DNA from: Marisa cornuarietis
Taxonomy: Eukaryota > Mollusca > Gastropoda > Architaenioglossa > Ampullariidae
NCBI GenBank assembly: GCA_004794655.1
Contig: SMMW01000575.1
Coordinates: 13,839,001 to 13,903,000, forward strand
DNA length: 64,000 nucleotides
Reading direction: 5' to 3'
This document shows, piece by piece, positions 44,301 through 57,100 of this stretch; the first letter of the stretch is position 1; each line of letters opens with the position of its first letter. Made by a program: the position numbers and the translations under genes. The notes beneath the pieces were generated by a model. It was not told where the DNA came from, did no database searches, and saw nothing but the letters and a program-made list of their open reading frames with translations.

Positions 44301-44648
44301 GAAGACAAAAATGTGATCTTTCACAGAGTTTCCTTTGCATTTATTTTGGGCCAAAAGCACAAGAGAAGTCCTACGCCGTCTGTACTCTTCCATGGTGATT
44401 CCTGGAGTAACCTCCCCAATGCTTAAGAGATGAGGATGCGTCTGTGCAGCTGGTTGTCCAAATCTGCGTACAGAATGTGATGACGGGATCCAAGGGCACT
44501 GAATTATGCTGCCACCGATCATGGACAAGGATCTGCACTGCACCCATGTTGCACTGATGCCATAGGCTGGTTTCCATGACGACACTGACTGCCAGCATGA
44601 GGCAGTAAAGTGGAGCAGCTTTCTAAGCTGCACTGCGTAAGTTGGCAT
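41333..44648 (-). CDS. XPNPEP3: XPNPEP3: mitochondrial X-prolyl aminopeptidase 3 (complete)
   Basis: Minus-strand exons: 44671-43764 (ATG at 44648), 43385-43298, 42933-42799, 42545-42358, 41848-41728, 41496-41333 (TGA). The coding part is 1581 nt and 526 aa (vertebrates about 507), with all phases matching. The family is the M24B metallopeptidases, which remove N-terminal residues before proline. The N-terminal aminopeptidase-P domain shows [59 protein letters not shown]. The pita-bread catalytic domain has all five metal ligands: two Asp in [20 protein letters not shown], His in [15 protein letters not shown], Glu in VTIEPGIYIP, and Glu in [12 protein letters not shown]. The N-terminus [14 protein letters not shown] lacks acidic residues and fits a mitochondrial presequence. 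The donors at 43763 (gttcgt) and 42357 (gttgct) are weak. An upstream non-coding exon ending at 44808 (gtgagt donor) is likely. Head-to-head with ST13. Confidence 0.95.
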
Positions 44649-44671
44649 ATTACCTGAAATCCCAATTCCAT

Positions 44672-46083
44672 CTGTAGTTAAGAAAAAGGAAGAAACCACA
44701 CAATATTATTCATTTCACTGCACTTATTCCTTCATGTCGCTTATAGCTTAGCTATTTTATATACGCTTGGCAGTAAGAGAATAAGGGAAGGAAAATTACA
44801 CACTCACTGTCTTGATCAGGAGTAACAGCAGTGTGGCTGCTTGTTTACAATCTTTTATTATTATTATTATTTTGATCTTTTGCCTTTCACGCTGGTTCCG
44901 ACGCCAACGTTAAACTGTACAAGTCATGATGCATTTCAAGATACAAAAATTTGAATATTCAGATAAAGGATTATATATACTTCACGGATGCAAATATTAC
45001 CATAAACTGTACAGTGGAAAGCAATAGTGTCGCGTGAGAGACAGTTGTCTCAAGGTTGGCATTTCCCGCATGAACTACGGCAACGGCATCCAGCTTTACT
45101 TCCCTTGTTCGATTTATTAGCAAACCATGTTATGTCGTCTCGGAATTTTAATAGCTACGTTGTAATCCGTGCTATTTTTGTCCTCAGTAAAAATAAAGTT
45201 CAATTTTAAAGGTATAATTAGCTTCAAGAAATTCTTAACTAAACAAACTTTTTGTGGGGTGGTGGGGGGACACACAAAAAGGTCAAGGACACAAACACAC
45301 GCTTGAGCCGAAACGCCTGGAACTGTAATATTATCGTCAAGATCGTGCGTGCTACGCTTTTGTAGTGTAGACAGCTAAAGTAAGTATTGCAGTCGTATAT
45401 TTAATTAAAAGATCCATACAAAATTTAAACGTTTATGAAAAGATATAGTCTGTTAATCTTTTGTAGCTCTATGGTGTTACTCGACAGAAAACAAGAATTT
45501 TTGCAATAACCTACATCACGATACTAGTCGACAAAAACTGCAACAAGTTTAAATGATAATATTAAATCAGAAGAGTACAGTGAAACATACTTGACAATAC
45601 TTAATACCTTTTGACCATTTTCAGAGACAATGACGTGTAAATGTCTAAAAAAAAAAATAATAATTTTTGTGATAGACGCAACAGAAAAATAGAACGCCAA
45701 GGCTAGAGTCCAAAATGTAGTCCAGCTTTCTTTATTGGATGTTGTCGTCTTCATCATTATTATTCGTATTCAGATCAGTGCCATACTTTTATAGATTCTT
45801 TTGTGTTATGATAGACTCTCAAAACACTGCATAAGCTCTTATTTCCTCCCTATCCTCCTACCCCCAGCCGTGACATAGGCTTAGTTGCTGGCACGGCGTA
45901 AAACAAACAACAATGCCCTATCCCAGGCTCAGATCTTTACTCCTTAATGCTTACAAATAGCCAGACAAATTAAAGATATACCGGGAGGGAGGGTAGAATT
46001 GAAAAACAAATAGGGGCCTAGGTTCTTGGATGACAAAATAAACTGCTATTTGTATTTTATGTTGTTTTTTGTAAGATTTTCAG
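44672..46083. promoter_or_regulatory. divergent promoter region of XPNPEP3 and ST13
   Basis: XPNPEP3 starts leftward and ST13 rightward from this 1.4-kb stretch. A minus-strand donor at 44807 (gtgagt) and a plus-strand acceptor at 46083 (ttttcag) suggest that both genes have non-coding first exons here. CpG-bearing sequence occurs at about 44890-45150 and 45300-45360. Exact starts cannot be read from sequence alone. Confidence 0.5.
45868..45915 (+). mobile_element. SINE family A tail fragment
   Basis: gccgtgacataggcttagtt, gctggcacggcgtaaaaca: only the 3' tail of the SINE family seen at 14279, 24201 and 39425. It lies in the XPNPEP3/ST13 divergent region. Confidence 0.65.
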
Positions 46084-46104
46084 GGGATACATCAAGGGAC
46101 AACA

Positions 46105-49100
46105 ATGGATTCATCACAGCTTTCCTTGTTGCGGAAATTTGTGGAGATGTGTAAAGCAGATTCCAATATTCTTCATATGCCTGATTTGGCATTCTATAGG
46201 GAATATCTAGAAACGTACGTATTCAACCCATTCACTTGGATTCGTGCAGTGGCATGAGTCTATGCTAAATTTAATGTCATCATTTCCGTGTGTTACTATG
46301 AAGTTCATCCTGCAACATAAGTGACAGTGTGTAAATTGCTTTTACCTATCTGTTTAAATAAAGTCCAACAGCATTTCAGAGTTTGTCATAGCCTTAACAG
46401 TAGCAGCGGATTTTGATGAATGACGCATTAACACAAGATAAATAAATTATTGAACAGTCCAGTTTTATTTCTTAGGTTTGGTTTACTTTGCATCAAACAA
46501 CAACACTAGTACAGAATCAGGAATATGTAACAAGCTTCTCTTAACATTAATGAGATAAATACTAATCCTTGTTTTAAACTGGTTGTTTTGGATATCTGCT
46601 TATCATTTGCTTCTCTTAAGGAAGCATTAAAATTAAGAAAGATATGTGCTTTTGATTTCTTTATAATGGTTGTGTCATCCATGCAGCATTGTATGGCGTC
46701 AGATGTTAATTAAATAATGTTCTGCATATGTAGGCTTGGAGCCAGAATCCCTCCTCATCAGCCCACAGACCCTATGAATGAGGTAGGTGGGAATTTTCTT
46801 AAATTGTTTTAATTGGTCTGAAACTTTAAAGTTTTGTTTTAATTTTCCCTTCTTATTTTTTCAAGACCGAGTCACAGAGAGAAATCGAGAAAAAGAATAT
46901 TTTAATGTGTATAAATATGAGTAAGACTGGTATGACAAGATCAGCTGGCATCCCTAAAACAACTTTCATAAGAAAGCATGCAGTAATCTTACTCCGCTGT
47001 TTTAAATGTCAAGTTTGTTAATTTAAAAAAAAAATGTTAGTGCAAAAAAATTATTTTCATATAGGTTTCATTCATTAAAACAGGGGTGAGGAACCATATT
47101 TCCTCAAAGGGGCGTTTTGATATTTATAACATCATTCGCAAGCCACACAAAATTGTCTAATTAAAAATTAGCTTGCTCTGTTTGGTCAAGCTCTAGTTTT
47201 GCCACAGTATGTTAACACTTTTGCAGAGTGTACAATCTTTGTTGGCCTGGCACTGCTCTCTGAGTCAACCACAATCCTTTTCGTAACTAGGTGTGTGAAG
47301 AATATTCTCTGCTCCTATAAAAGCATAGCGATACACCTGTTTAGAACCTGTAAAATATGCATTTATAATAAGAAAGTTACCAGAGGAGACAGAGTATATA
47401 GTAACAAAACCTTTTTTTCCTCATGCACAGTTTTCTTTTTGTGATTGAGCAGTGAAAAAACATTATTAATAATAATCATGACTATTTAGTACACTCTTCT
47501 GATGGAGGAGTTCATGGCATTTACAAAGTTCATCGCATTTACAAAGTGTCTACACACACAGACATGCTTGCACATATACAAATAAACTCATAAACCCAAT
47601 TTTTATCAGCCGAAGCTTTTTTATATTGGAAATCCATGAAAGGATAACAATGGGCATTTGTAGGCAAATTGTACACTAAAGTACACCGCAATGTCGACAA
47701 TTATTTTTTATTGTAGAAGCCAACATGATCAAAAACGCTTTGCATATCAAAAGCTGACATCAAGCTGAAAGTGGTCTACCCTCAGCTTGAGGTGAAGGTT
47801 GCATGCATGTATAATTTTCTAAAATCGTCACCATAGGCTGCAGTCAGCCAACAAGAAGCATAGGTGTCTGTCCTGTCATGTACTTGTATGTGTCCTTAAT
47901 CCCTTAATGTTCCTTGCTTATCCCTCAAAATTTTCATTATTATTCACTTAATATATGTTTATACTGCTATGAAAAAAGATTTACAGAAATCTGCAGATGC
48001 CTTGTCAAGCCAGATATCCCCCCCCCCCACTCCCTGCATTAAAAGGTACATATTTCCAAAATCTAATTTAAGAAATCTGCTCCATTTACAAGATACTTGC
48101 ATTTGGAATTGCTATTTACACCTGAGATTTTGAAGGAGGTCAAGACCTGATCTCCCATATGTCACAAATCTAGGCTTACTGATTGGCCAGTGCCTTAGCA
48201 TATGTTTGAAGCTCTTGCTTTCTTTGGTGACATCAGAAGTGTGAATTTAGGTCAATCCAAGTGTGCTTTTCTGTAAAAATAAAAATTAACAAAACATTCA
48301 TCATATTTTGTTTGTAACAAACTAATAAGAGTTGTTTATTCTATTAACTAGCTAGCAACTTTGCACATAATTTCATGCTCAGGTAAGTTTTTAAAAAAGA
48401 TGCTGAAGGAAATTTTGGAAATGTATAGAAGAGGCAGAAACAAAACAATGACTTGTGTGAAATTGGGGGAAGACTTGCAAGCTAGAAAAGTAGCTGGATA
48501 GAGTTTTAAAAATTCTCACTGTAAGCTTGTTAATGTTATGTTCTAGCTGCAAGTTTGTTTGTATTCTTCTTTATGATTGTAATGTACAGTGCAAGCAGTT
48601 TATATATGGTGTGCTGTCTTCAGCATGGGGTTTCTATAGTTAACCATTTATGACTTGTCTGGCAGGAAGCCAAGTCAACAAAGCCAACACAGAAGCCACC
48701 TGAACCAGAACCTGAAGAAGAGGAAGAAGAAGAAATTGAGAGTGATGTTGGTAAGGAAAATAAACCATGTGCAAAAACCTAACCAATATACTTGATGCAT
48801 TCAAGACAATTCTAGATGCAAATATTTTACTTACATCATAGGTATTGTTCTATAAAACAGTTGCCTGCTTGAGCTCTTATTAGGCATGTTTGTCAAAAAA
48901 ATGAGAAATGTAGCAACAATTAGTGCTTTTTAATTTTCTACTCAAGCAACTGTATGGTTAAGAGAGAAAACAATAACATCTACCTTTGTTATTTCCTAGT
49001 TTAGAAATAATCTTGTACAGTTTGCAGACTTATTGCAGTCCTTTCCTATCAGATGAGCAAGAACCACTTCATCCATGTTTATATTCACTGAAAATTTCTT

Positions 49101-52100
49101 AACCACTCTCTGTCATGCTTGTAGAGAGTGGATGAGGTTAAGTTCAAACTACTGTTTATTGTACTGAAAGGTTCCACAAAAAGAGCTATTTTATTCCTGT
49201 ATGTCAAAATGTTTTACTTAACAATACTGTTTCCCCATTGAATTGTTAACTTACAGAAAGGTCATTTTATATGGTAACATTGTATCTGTCAGAACTGGAC
49301 AACACCGGTGTCATTACTGATGAAGACGAGGACATGCCAGAGTATGCAGATACTAATACTGAGGTCACCGATGACATGATCGACCAAGCTAGTGACAAGA
49401 GAAATGCAGCAATGGATGCTGCAGGAGAAGGTTGGCTACAGTAAAGGAACCAATAAAAAATGAGCTTGTGTTTGTGTATATTGATGGTTATATCAGGAAG
49501 TTTTGAGAATTTGTATTTAGAAATAGAGGAGAGCTAATTACAATGTAAAACGCTAAATGTTCTGAATTTATGCAGCTGGCTGTTTTTTCTTTTTTTTATT
49601 TCCTTGCATGCAGCTATCAAAGTAAGCTTTTCCTTTTTACTTGCAGTGAGAAAAGCCTCCTAATAGGTCACCCAGAAAGCCAGAACAATCATGTGAATTT
49701 ATAACAGATGGGTTGTTGAACTAACTTTGCTCATGTTTAAAAAATTATACCTGAGCCTCAGCTGTAAAAGAGTTTTGCTTATATTTTTATTTAAAGGTCA
49801 CTTTGAGGATGCTATCCAGTTATATACTGAAGCTATCAAATTGAACCCCATGTCTGCTCTTTTATATGCCAAGAGAGCTAGGTAAGCACAGTGTTTTTAT
49901 TTGGTGTCTCTTTAAATATTGAAAGAGTTTGACAGTAATCTGACAATCGGAAAAAGCATTTTGATTAATAAAGTTTTCAGCTGTTTCTTAATTGGAAAGA
50001 ACTAATAATGTGTATGATGCTGACTTTCACATTTTTTTTAAAGACCTACAAAGTACTTTTACTTGATTAACTTTTCTTTAAGATTATTTAAAAATAAAAA
50101 CATTGATCACACCTAGTGTGGCTATTTATACAGCATATATTTGAAGATGAACAAACCCAAGAAGGCAATTCATGATAGCACCAAAGCTATTGAGCTAAAT
50201 CCTGACTCTGCCCAAGGATACAAGTGGCGTGGGAAGGCCCAGAAGTAGGTGATGCTTTAATCCAAGTTACTTTCAGTGAATGATTTTGTAATTAGACAAA
50301 CCATTCTGTTTCCGGGGATCATTAACAGAATATTTGTGCAAGATGTAAGAAGAGATGAGACAATACTGGCTCTAATTATTTTCTTTGAAGTGATCAATTT
50401 TAAAAAAAAGCTTTTTACCAAACCCCATGAAGTGTAAACATATAACACTGAAAGTACTACCAAAAAAAGTTGACTTTAGAAAGTTATTTTATTCAAATAT
50501 TGAGCGTATAGTTTTTTTCTCTTGATGCACCATTTTATTTTATGTGTCTGCATGCACTTCCGTTTCATATAAATATATATATGAGAGAATTGAACAGAAC
50601 AAAGCTGAACTATTGATGGGTGATGTCTCCTTCTAAAACATAAAAATCTTTTTTTCCCACTGCTGCTAAAACTGGTGTTTTAAGGTATGTTAACTTAGAA
50701 ATAGTGTATTGCTTTATTCTTATACTGGGTTGTTCACAAATGTTCACAATTAAAAACCTGTGGTTTGATGTTGAAGAATGTTGGGGAACTGGGAGGATGC
50801 CTACCATGATCTGACTCTGGCTGGAAAACTGGATTTTGATGATGACATTAATGAGGCTTTGCATGCTGTTACACCTAACGTAAGCTACTTTTTGTCAGAT
50901 TGTCTACATATTTGAGCTTATTTGATGTGAGACCATTTCATTTTTCTTTAAGGTCAGATATTGGATTTTCTGCCGCTGTTTCAGAATTTCAAAAAAGTGA
51001 ATGTAATATAATACAAAATCATAAGGAGTTATTTTTTAGTTTTTTGGGATAAAGTTTGTTAAATGGGTTCCATTGCTTATGTACTTTTTAAAATCAAGAG
51101 GCGAGTATCAAAAGGGTTATTTATTTTTTTTATTATTTCCTTTTCCTGTGACAGGCCATGAAAACTGAAGAAATACTTTTGAGTCTGCTAAATTCTTTAG
51201 TACTTCTGAACATGACAACATGAAAGGCTTGTTAAATTAATTGAAAGATTTGTTATATAGTCCTTGTTTAAATGTTATCAGTAGTTTGATATCCTATATG
51301 TCTGATTTTTCCCGCTTGCTGGTTCTTACTTTTTGCATCTAAGTACGTGAAATTATTGGAGATACTGCTGAATGAAAAAAGTCAGCATATTTTTGTACAG
51401 TGACTTCATCCTGAAGCAGAATTGATCTCTTTTTAATTTTTTTTAAAGCTCTGTCACTAAACTTGATGAACATAATCTTGGATATGCAGGCAAAGAAGCT
51501 GATGGAGCACAAGCGCAAATATGAGCGGATACGAGAAGAGAAGGAACTAAAGAAGCGTAAGGAAAAGATCCGAAAAGCCCGTGAAGAGTATGAGAAACAA
51601 AAAGAGGTATATATAGTTTAGTGTTATATGATAATCTACTCAGCATTATTGGAAAGATTTTCCTGTATTATTAAATGTTTTTTAGGGTGGCAGAGAATGT
51701 CTTGCATACATACAGCATTCATATTATTTATCATAATTTAAATTAATGTAATAGAATATACCAGTCTCCAATAGTCCTCGCTGAATAGTAGGAATTTTGA
51801 AAAAAAATCACATTTAGAGCATGCCTCTCAAAATAAAAAAATACTTTTTTCGTACCGTGTTTTAGCTAAATAACTTTGATGGTACAGTTCTTTTTTTCTC
51901 TGTGATATTGTGAAGATCCAAATTACAAAATGGGTTTTAACAGGAGCAGAGTCATCACGAAGGTCCCACTGGAGGCTTTCCTGGATTCCCTGGAGCATTT
52001 CCTGGTTAGTTAATATTTTTTATACCCAAATGCTCTCAAGATTTAACAAAAATAATAATAATAATCTAAACTTATGATGCACAGCATCACAACCAAGATA

Positions 52101-54152
52101 GATCGCACTCTCTGCGCAAACCCAGGCCTGTTCTTAGCCCCTGCAGGGCCCGAGGCATAGGGCATGTGCAGGGCCCTCGACAATAGCCTAGTTACCATAT
52201 TAATCAAAAGTGCAGGACCCTAGGCAGATGCCTCATCTTCCTACCCATAAGCACAGCCCTACATAGAACAATAATGATAAATGAAAGATAATGACAGTAG
52301 ATGGTGAGATATGTATACACTGAACTACATAAAGATGAGGTATAAGAGTAGAACATAATGCAATGGATAAAGGTATGAAGGAGTATAGGTACTGCAAACA
52401 GTGTGAGATGGAGTCATTACGTGATGATTAGCATGAGAGTATTGCAAGTGAGTTAAGAATAGTAATTCATGCTAGTAGTTTGTGAAAAGATATGTTTTCA
52501 GCGAGTGTTTAAATGTAACCTTCAAGTCAGAGTGCCAAATATGATGTGGAAGAGAGTTCCACTGTTAGCAGCACTGTGGGAAAACGTCCGTTTTCCTTAT
52601 TTGACTGTCTTTTGGGGAGGGCAGGAAGGAATGTGCGAGTCTGATGAAGAGCGGTTTCGATTAGGGTTGTGGACAGACAGGATTTCAGTAAAGTAATGGG
52701 GGAAGGAGCCTTCAAATCAAAGAATCAAAAGCATAGAGTAGAGAGTTTGTAGTCTATTCTAGCTTTAATTGGTAACCAATGAAGAGAGTGAAGAAGTGGT
52801 GTAACATATTCAGATTTGTGAGTCTGGAAAACAAGATGAGCAGCTGAGTTCTGGACTTTCTGAAGCTTATCAGATTTATGTCTGTGAGTTGCTGAAGTTA
52901 GTCTAGAATTTCCCTGCTTGTAGTCTGTGGCAAGAACACTTAAAATTTCTCTTTGATTTTTTTTCGTTAACAATATTTTATGAAATGAAAACAAAGATTG
53001 TGAACAAGGTGATGTGAATTACAGAACTGCTACCAAATTTTCATTAATGTAAATTGCAATTTTTCAGTACATAATGCTTACAACATATGACAGTGAGGGT
53101 TACAAATGCCACTTTGATGCTCATTTAATAAGAATTGAGGAGGCTATAAAACATAAGGTTCTGAACCTCAGAGGTTTTAGGCTGATGGCACACCCTGTGA
53201 CTAGAATCTCCTCCTGCCTACATAGCAGCAGTGGGTAACAGGTAAAAGTCAGGACACATAAAAAGAAAATAGAGAAAGAGGACTGTGTTCCACATAGTTT
53301 TCAGTCTTGAAAACCCTACAGCCATTTAACTTTTTTTTTTTTTTTTTTAATTGTAGGATCAACAGGGGGAATGCCAGGTATGCCAGACATGGCCAGTCTT
53401 CTTCAAGACCCAGAACTGCTGGCAGCTTTTCAGGTAAGCACACAGGACTTTTAGCTAGACTGATATCAACTTTGAAAAATTTTGAGTATGTGTAGTGTTA
53501 TGTTATGGGCATCTGATGACTTTATTTTCTTACCGTCAGTATTGGTTTTGAATTTTCAATGAGCAAACATAATCTACTTGCTTTATTTGCCAAATTTCTT
53601 CCTTATGATGGGAAAGAATGGTTCAGCCGAAGGGAGGGAGGTAAGGAGCCCATGCCGTGCTGGTTACTCTCATCGGTAATTGCTTCTGTCTGACCCAATG
53701 AGTACCCTCACCACTCTTCACTGGATCAAATGCATTCTTTTCTGCTGAAGAAAGCCTTTAATGGCAAGTGCATGACTATTTCATGTCTCCCTTTACCCCT
53801 TTCTTCCAATTGGCTAGGAATATGCAGATGACTGTTGGATATGCTAGAGCATCAAGATGCAACAGCAATATTATATAGAAACTATGCTTTTTGGACTTGG
53901 TTATCTGATACTTTCATTATACATCCGCAGGATCCTGAGGTGTCTGCTGCTTTCCAGGATGTGGCTGCCAATCCAGCTAACATTTCCAAGTACCAAAATA
54001 ACCCTCGTGTGCAGGGTGTTATCAACAAGTTGGCAGCCAAATTTGGAGCCGGAGGGTCTGGCATGGGGAGAGGAGGCATGGGTGAGGGGAAAGGTCAGAT
54101 CACTTGTTATTCACAAACAGTGCTGTATAATGCAGAGTCGGTGGGAAAGTAA
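46105..54152 (+). CDS. ST13: ST13 / Hip: Hsc70-interacting protein
   Basis: Coding exons: 46105-46214, 46734-46782, 48666-48750, 49293-49430, 49797-49881, 50134-50244, 50777-50879, 51490-51606, 51944-52004, 53357-53433, 53931-54152. Total 1158 nt and about 385 aa (vertebrates about 369), all phases matching. It is a cytosolic co-chaperone that binds the Hsp70 ATPase domain and slows ADP release. The N-terminal dimerisation segment is [19 protein letters not shown]. An acidic linker ([13 protein letters not shown]) follows, then three TPR repeats ([51 protein letters not shown]). Next come a charged helix ([19 protein letters not shown]), a Gly/Pro/Phe-rich stretch with [11 protein letters not shown], and the C-terminal STI1/DP domain ([32 protein letters not shown]). 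The end is uncertain: reading through gives a tail after GRGGMG with no family look, and a donor (gtgagg) at 54082 could instead lead to another exon that I could not find. Confidence 0.94.
52050..52990 (-). pseudogene. CR1-like LINE copy, with a short GC-rich insertion
   Basis: The minus strand encodes [20 protein letters not shown] and [19 protein letters not shown], the RT C-terminus. The whole plus-strand text from about 52060 to 52870 runs parallel to 31995-32640. Relative to that copy it carries about 140 extra bp (52125-52265) just after a shared agatag-cactct block. It lies in the ST13 intron 52005-53356. Confidence 0.88.
52125..52265 (+). mobile_element. GC-rich short repeat (family B), full copy inserted in a LINE
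   Basis: It starts aggcctgttcttagcccctg and contains gggcccgaggcatagggcat and cagggccctcgaca. The end, taagcacagcccta, is roughly complementary to the start. It is absent from the otherwise parallel LINE copy at 31995-32640, so both borders can be placed within a few bases. Confidence 0.7.
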
Positions 54153-57100
54153 GGCTGTTACAGAAGTATTCTCATCAATATCTACAGTCTTCCCAACTAT
54201 GCCTCTTACAGAAAGTATTTCGCCCAACATTATTTCTCACATTTATTTATTTTATTCTTTGTCATCAGTATTGACATTCTTTCTCTTTCGGAAATACTGT
54301 AATCAATGTCCCCTGACTGATACTACCTTCACTCATATTCCTGACAATCTTCACTGTGCATGTGTGTTTGTATGGTTGCCTGATTGTGTTGTCCTTCTCT
54401 TTACTACCTACTGCCCTTCACATCTTGTAAAGAGTATTGAACTCACCTCCGTGTGGGGAAATGTGCTAGATGAATACTACTATCATTATAGACTCGTCTT
54501 CTTCCCTTGAAACACCTGAACTTTGCCAACACCTGTATTATTCTATTCCTTTATTACTAGTCATAGTTGACAATGACATTTTGTAATTGACTGCATGACA
54601 CAGAGGACGTGAGAATACAGATACTGTCTATTGGTGAAACAGATGTTTTGTTTAAGCTTTAAACAACAACAACATTTATATTTATCAGACACAAAGATCA
54701 AGAATAATAACAATAATCCTTCAGAGACCCAAAGGAATCTCATAATATTCAGTGAGCGCTTTATTCAGTTTGTTAAGCATCAGTCTATAGGTGACATATT
54801 TGTGAATCCAAAAAGTGCTGGAGTACAGTGCTAGTGCATCAACAAAAACAACAAATGCATGCTAGTGACATTGTCTATTTGGATTATGATTGGTAACTCT
54901 CAGAAGGCTTCTATTATAGATGCTGCATAGTTTAATAAGGCCAAGCAGTTTGGTGTAGAGCTCAATATTACAGACTTGCATAATTGTAAAACCTTAGTGT
55001 GTCAGTTCGAGAGATGTATCCCAAGTCATACAATTTGTGATGAAATATCCTGTATTACAGATTCAGTGTACTACAGCGTAGGGTAGGACCAGATATTATC
55101 TTTATTTTGCCACCCTCACCACTTGCCATAACTATGTGCTGGACAGATGATGGCAAGGTCATGGCTTTATATGTAAAACAAAAGCATGGTTCACTAGTAT
55201 TTCCTAAGGCCTTGAAATATTTTGAGTATTCTTTACCTGGGTGAGTGAACAATTTAATGAGGAGTGCCCAAGTAATTGCTTGCAGGGCATGTGTGAACAT
55301 GTATGTGTGACCATGCCGCACTGCACTCCTCTGCCTTTTTCAGTGACAAAAAGGATTGACCAACAGTTAACACATTTAATGCCTAATGTAGAAAGGAAAT
55401 GAAATTCAAACTAACCATGGGAGAAAATGTGGATTAGAGTTCTGCAGCAGTGTCCCGTGGTGAGTGACCAGGATCAAGGACACTGCAGCATTACTGTCAC
55501 CATGCTCCTGCCACGATGGTCTGGCTCAAGAGGTTGCCTTGACAAGTGGTGAATGAAGATGATAACCAAAGTCTCAAAGCTGAATGATATGTCCGTGGGC
55601 ACAAACCCAAGCAGATAAGCAGATGGCTGGATGAGTGGTCACCTGGATCCTTCGAAGTAGGGATCCAAGAATCGCTGTACTACAGTGATGGTGGTGATCA
55701 TAATAGTGGCAACAACAGTACCGTTATTCAAGATGATAGTAGAGATGGCGATGTACTTGGTATTATTGAGGTAGCAAAACAGCAATAAAGATGATATCAA
55801 TAATAGTTGGAACTGGCCTCCCCTGCAAGACAATGACTCGCGATAAATTGCAAGGCAACAAATAGAGTTAATAGACAGTAACACGAACAGTTACTCTTGT
55901 CGTGTTCCTCGCTCAGGAATACACTGCGCAGAACTTCTGAAGTCGAATGCAAAGAAAATTATTCATCTGAAGTTCTTAGGTACAATTGTACTTTTAAATA
56001 GAACATTACCATCGAAGAATGTTAACGGCTAGAGTCACTGCTCGTCCTTAAAGGCTAACGATATTACCCCTTACACGCCCACACTCACACTGCCTCACGG
56101 TTAATTAACGACCTGACGGTAAACCGTCGCTAGGTGAAAGATGGGTGATGGTGAAAAATGTTTCTGCACCCCCATCACATTCAGCCCCTAACTTTGCCAG
56201 AGCAGACGACAGACTCACCAGCTAAGCTTATCCGTGTCATTCAAGACCTTGGCTTTCTCAGTCTACCCTGTGGTAGTGATACACTAAAGGCGCATGGTAA
56301 AGTATCCTCCCGTTCTTTGCTGCTGCTATCGTGTAGGTCTGACTGCATAGACAGCTTCTCTCTGAATGTCATTGTTCCCTTGGGAAGTCACTACCTACCT
56401 AACCTGGCTAACATTTCCCAAGCACCTGGCAATCAGAATGCCTGTTCACCTAGTTGCTAACTTGGCTACCTAGCAACATTAACATGATATTACAACTACC
56501 ATCTGACCAACTACACTTACTCTTTTATCTAAGTTGGCATGGAATATTACCTTGTCTAACTGTGTTGGTCCATATTGCACCAGACTACGGCACGTCTTTG
56601 ATAGATTAAATGTTTGTTTACAAAATCAATCTGACATTCTTTTACGGGTCATGTCATGATGCAGTATGGTGAGCTGTGTCATCCAGTCATGTGACTGCCC
56701 TAGGATGATGGCCACAGATCTAATACCCACAAATAAAACATAAGAACAAATAACCCCTGGCAGCGTACATTTGAATTGCAAAACGTTACACTAAGACAAG
56801 CTTTTAAGTAACCACTGCAGTGGATATAAGCTCTTGGATGTCACAGTCGTTCTGGGCCACAAAGTGTAAGTTCATGAGGTCACAAGTCTTTCCTGTCAGT
56901 TTCTAAAACACATTTTGATGTGTTTGACTGCTAAAATTTCCCCACCCCAATTCCCCAAAATGATCTTATAATTTTCTTTAAAAAGGTGTGTGTATGCGCG
57001 TCACCGAAGTCATTTTACAATGTTGGCACACACTGCTGCATTATTTAATTGAATTATAAATCTTGTATGAAAGATGACTTTGACAACACCTCATGTTTTT

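Noticed and set aside
47084..47130. hAT-like left terminus (caggggtgaggaaccatatt) in ST13 intron 2
   Set aside because: No matching right end or target duplication was found nearby, so I do not call an element.
53857..54510. 217-codon open frame on the plus strand
   Set aside because: Overlaps the true last ST13 exon in another frame, has no family similarity, and consists of composition-driven Phe/Ser/Leu-rich sequence.
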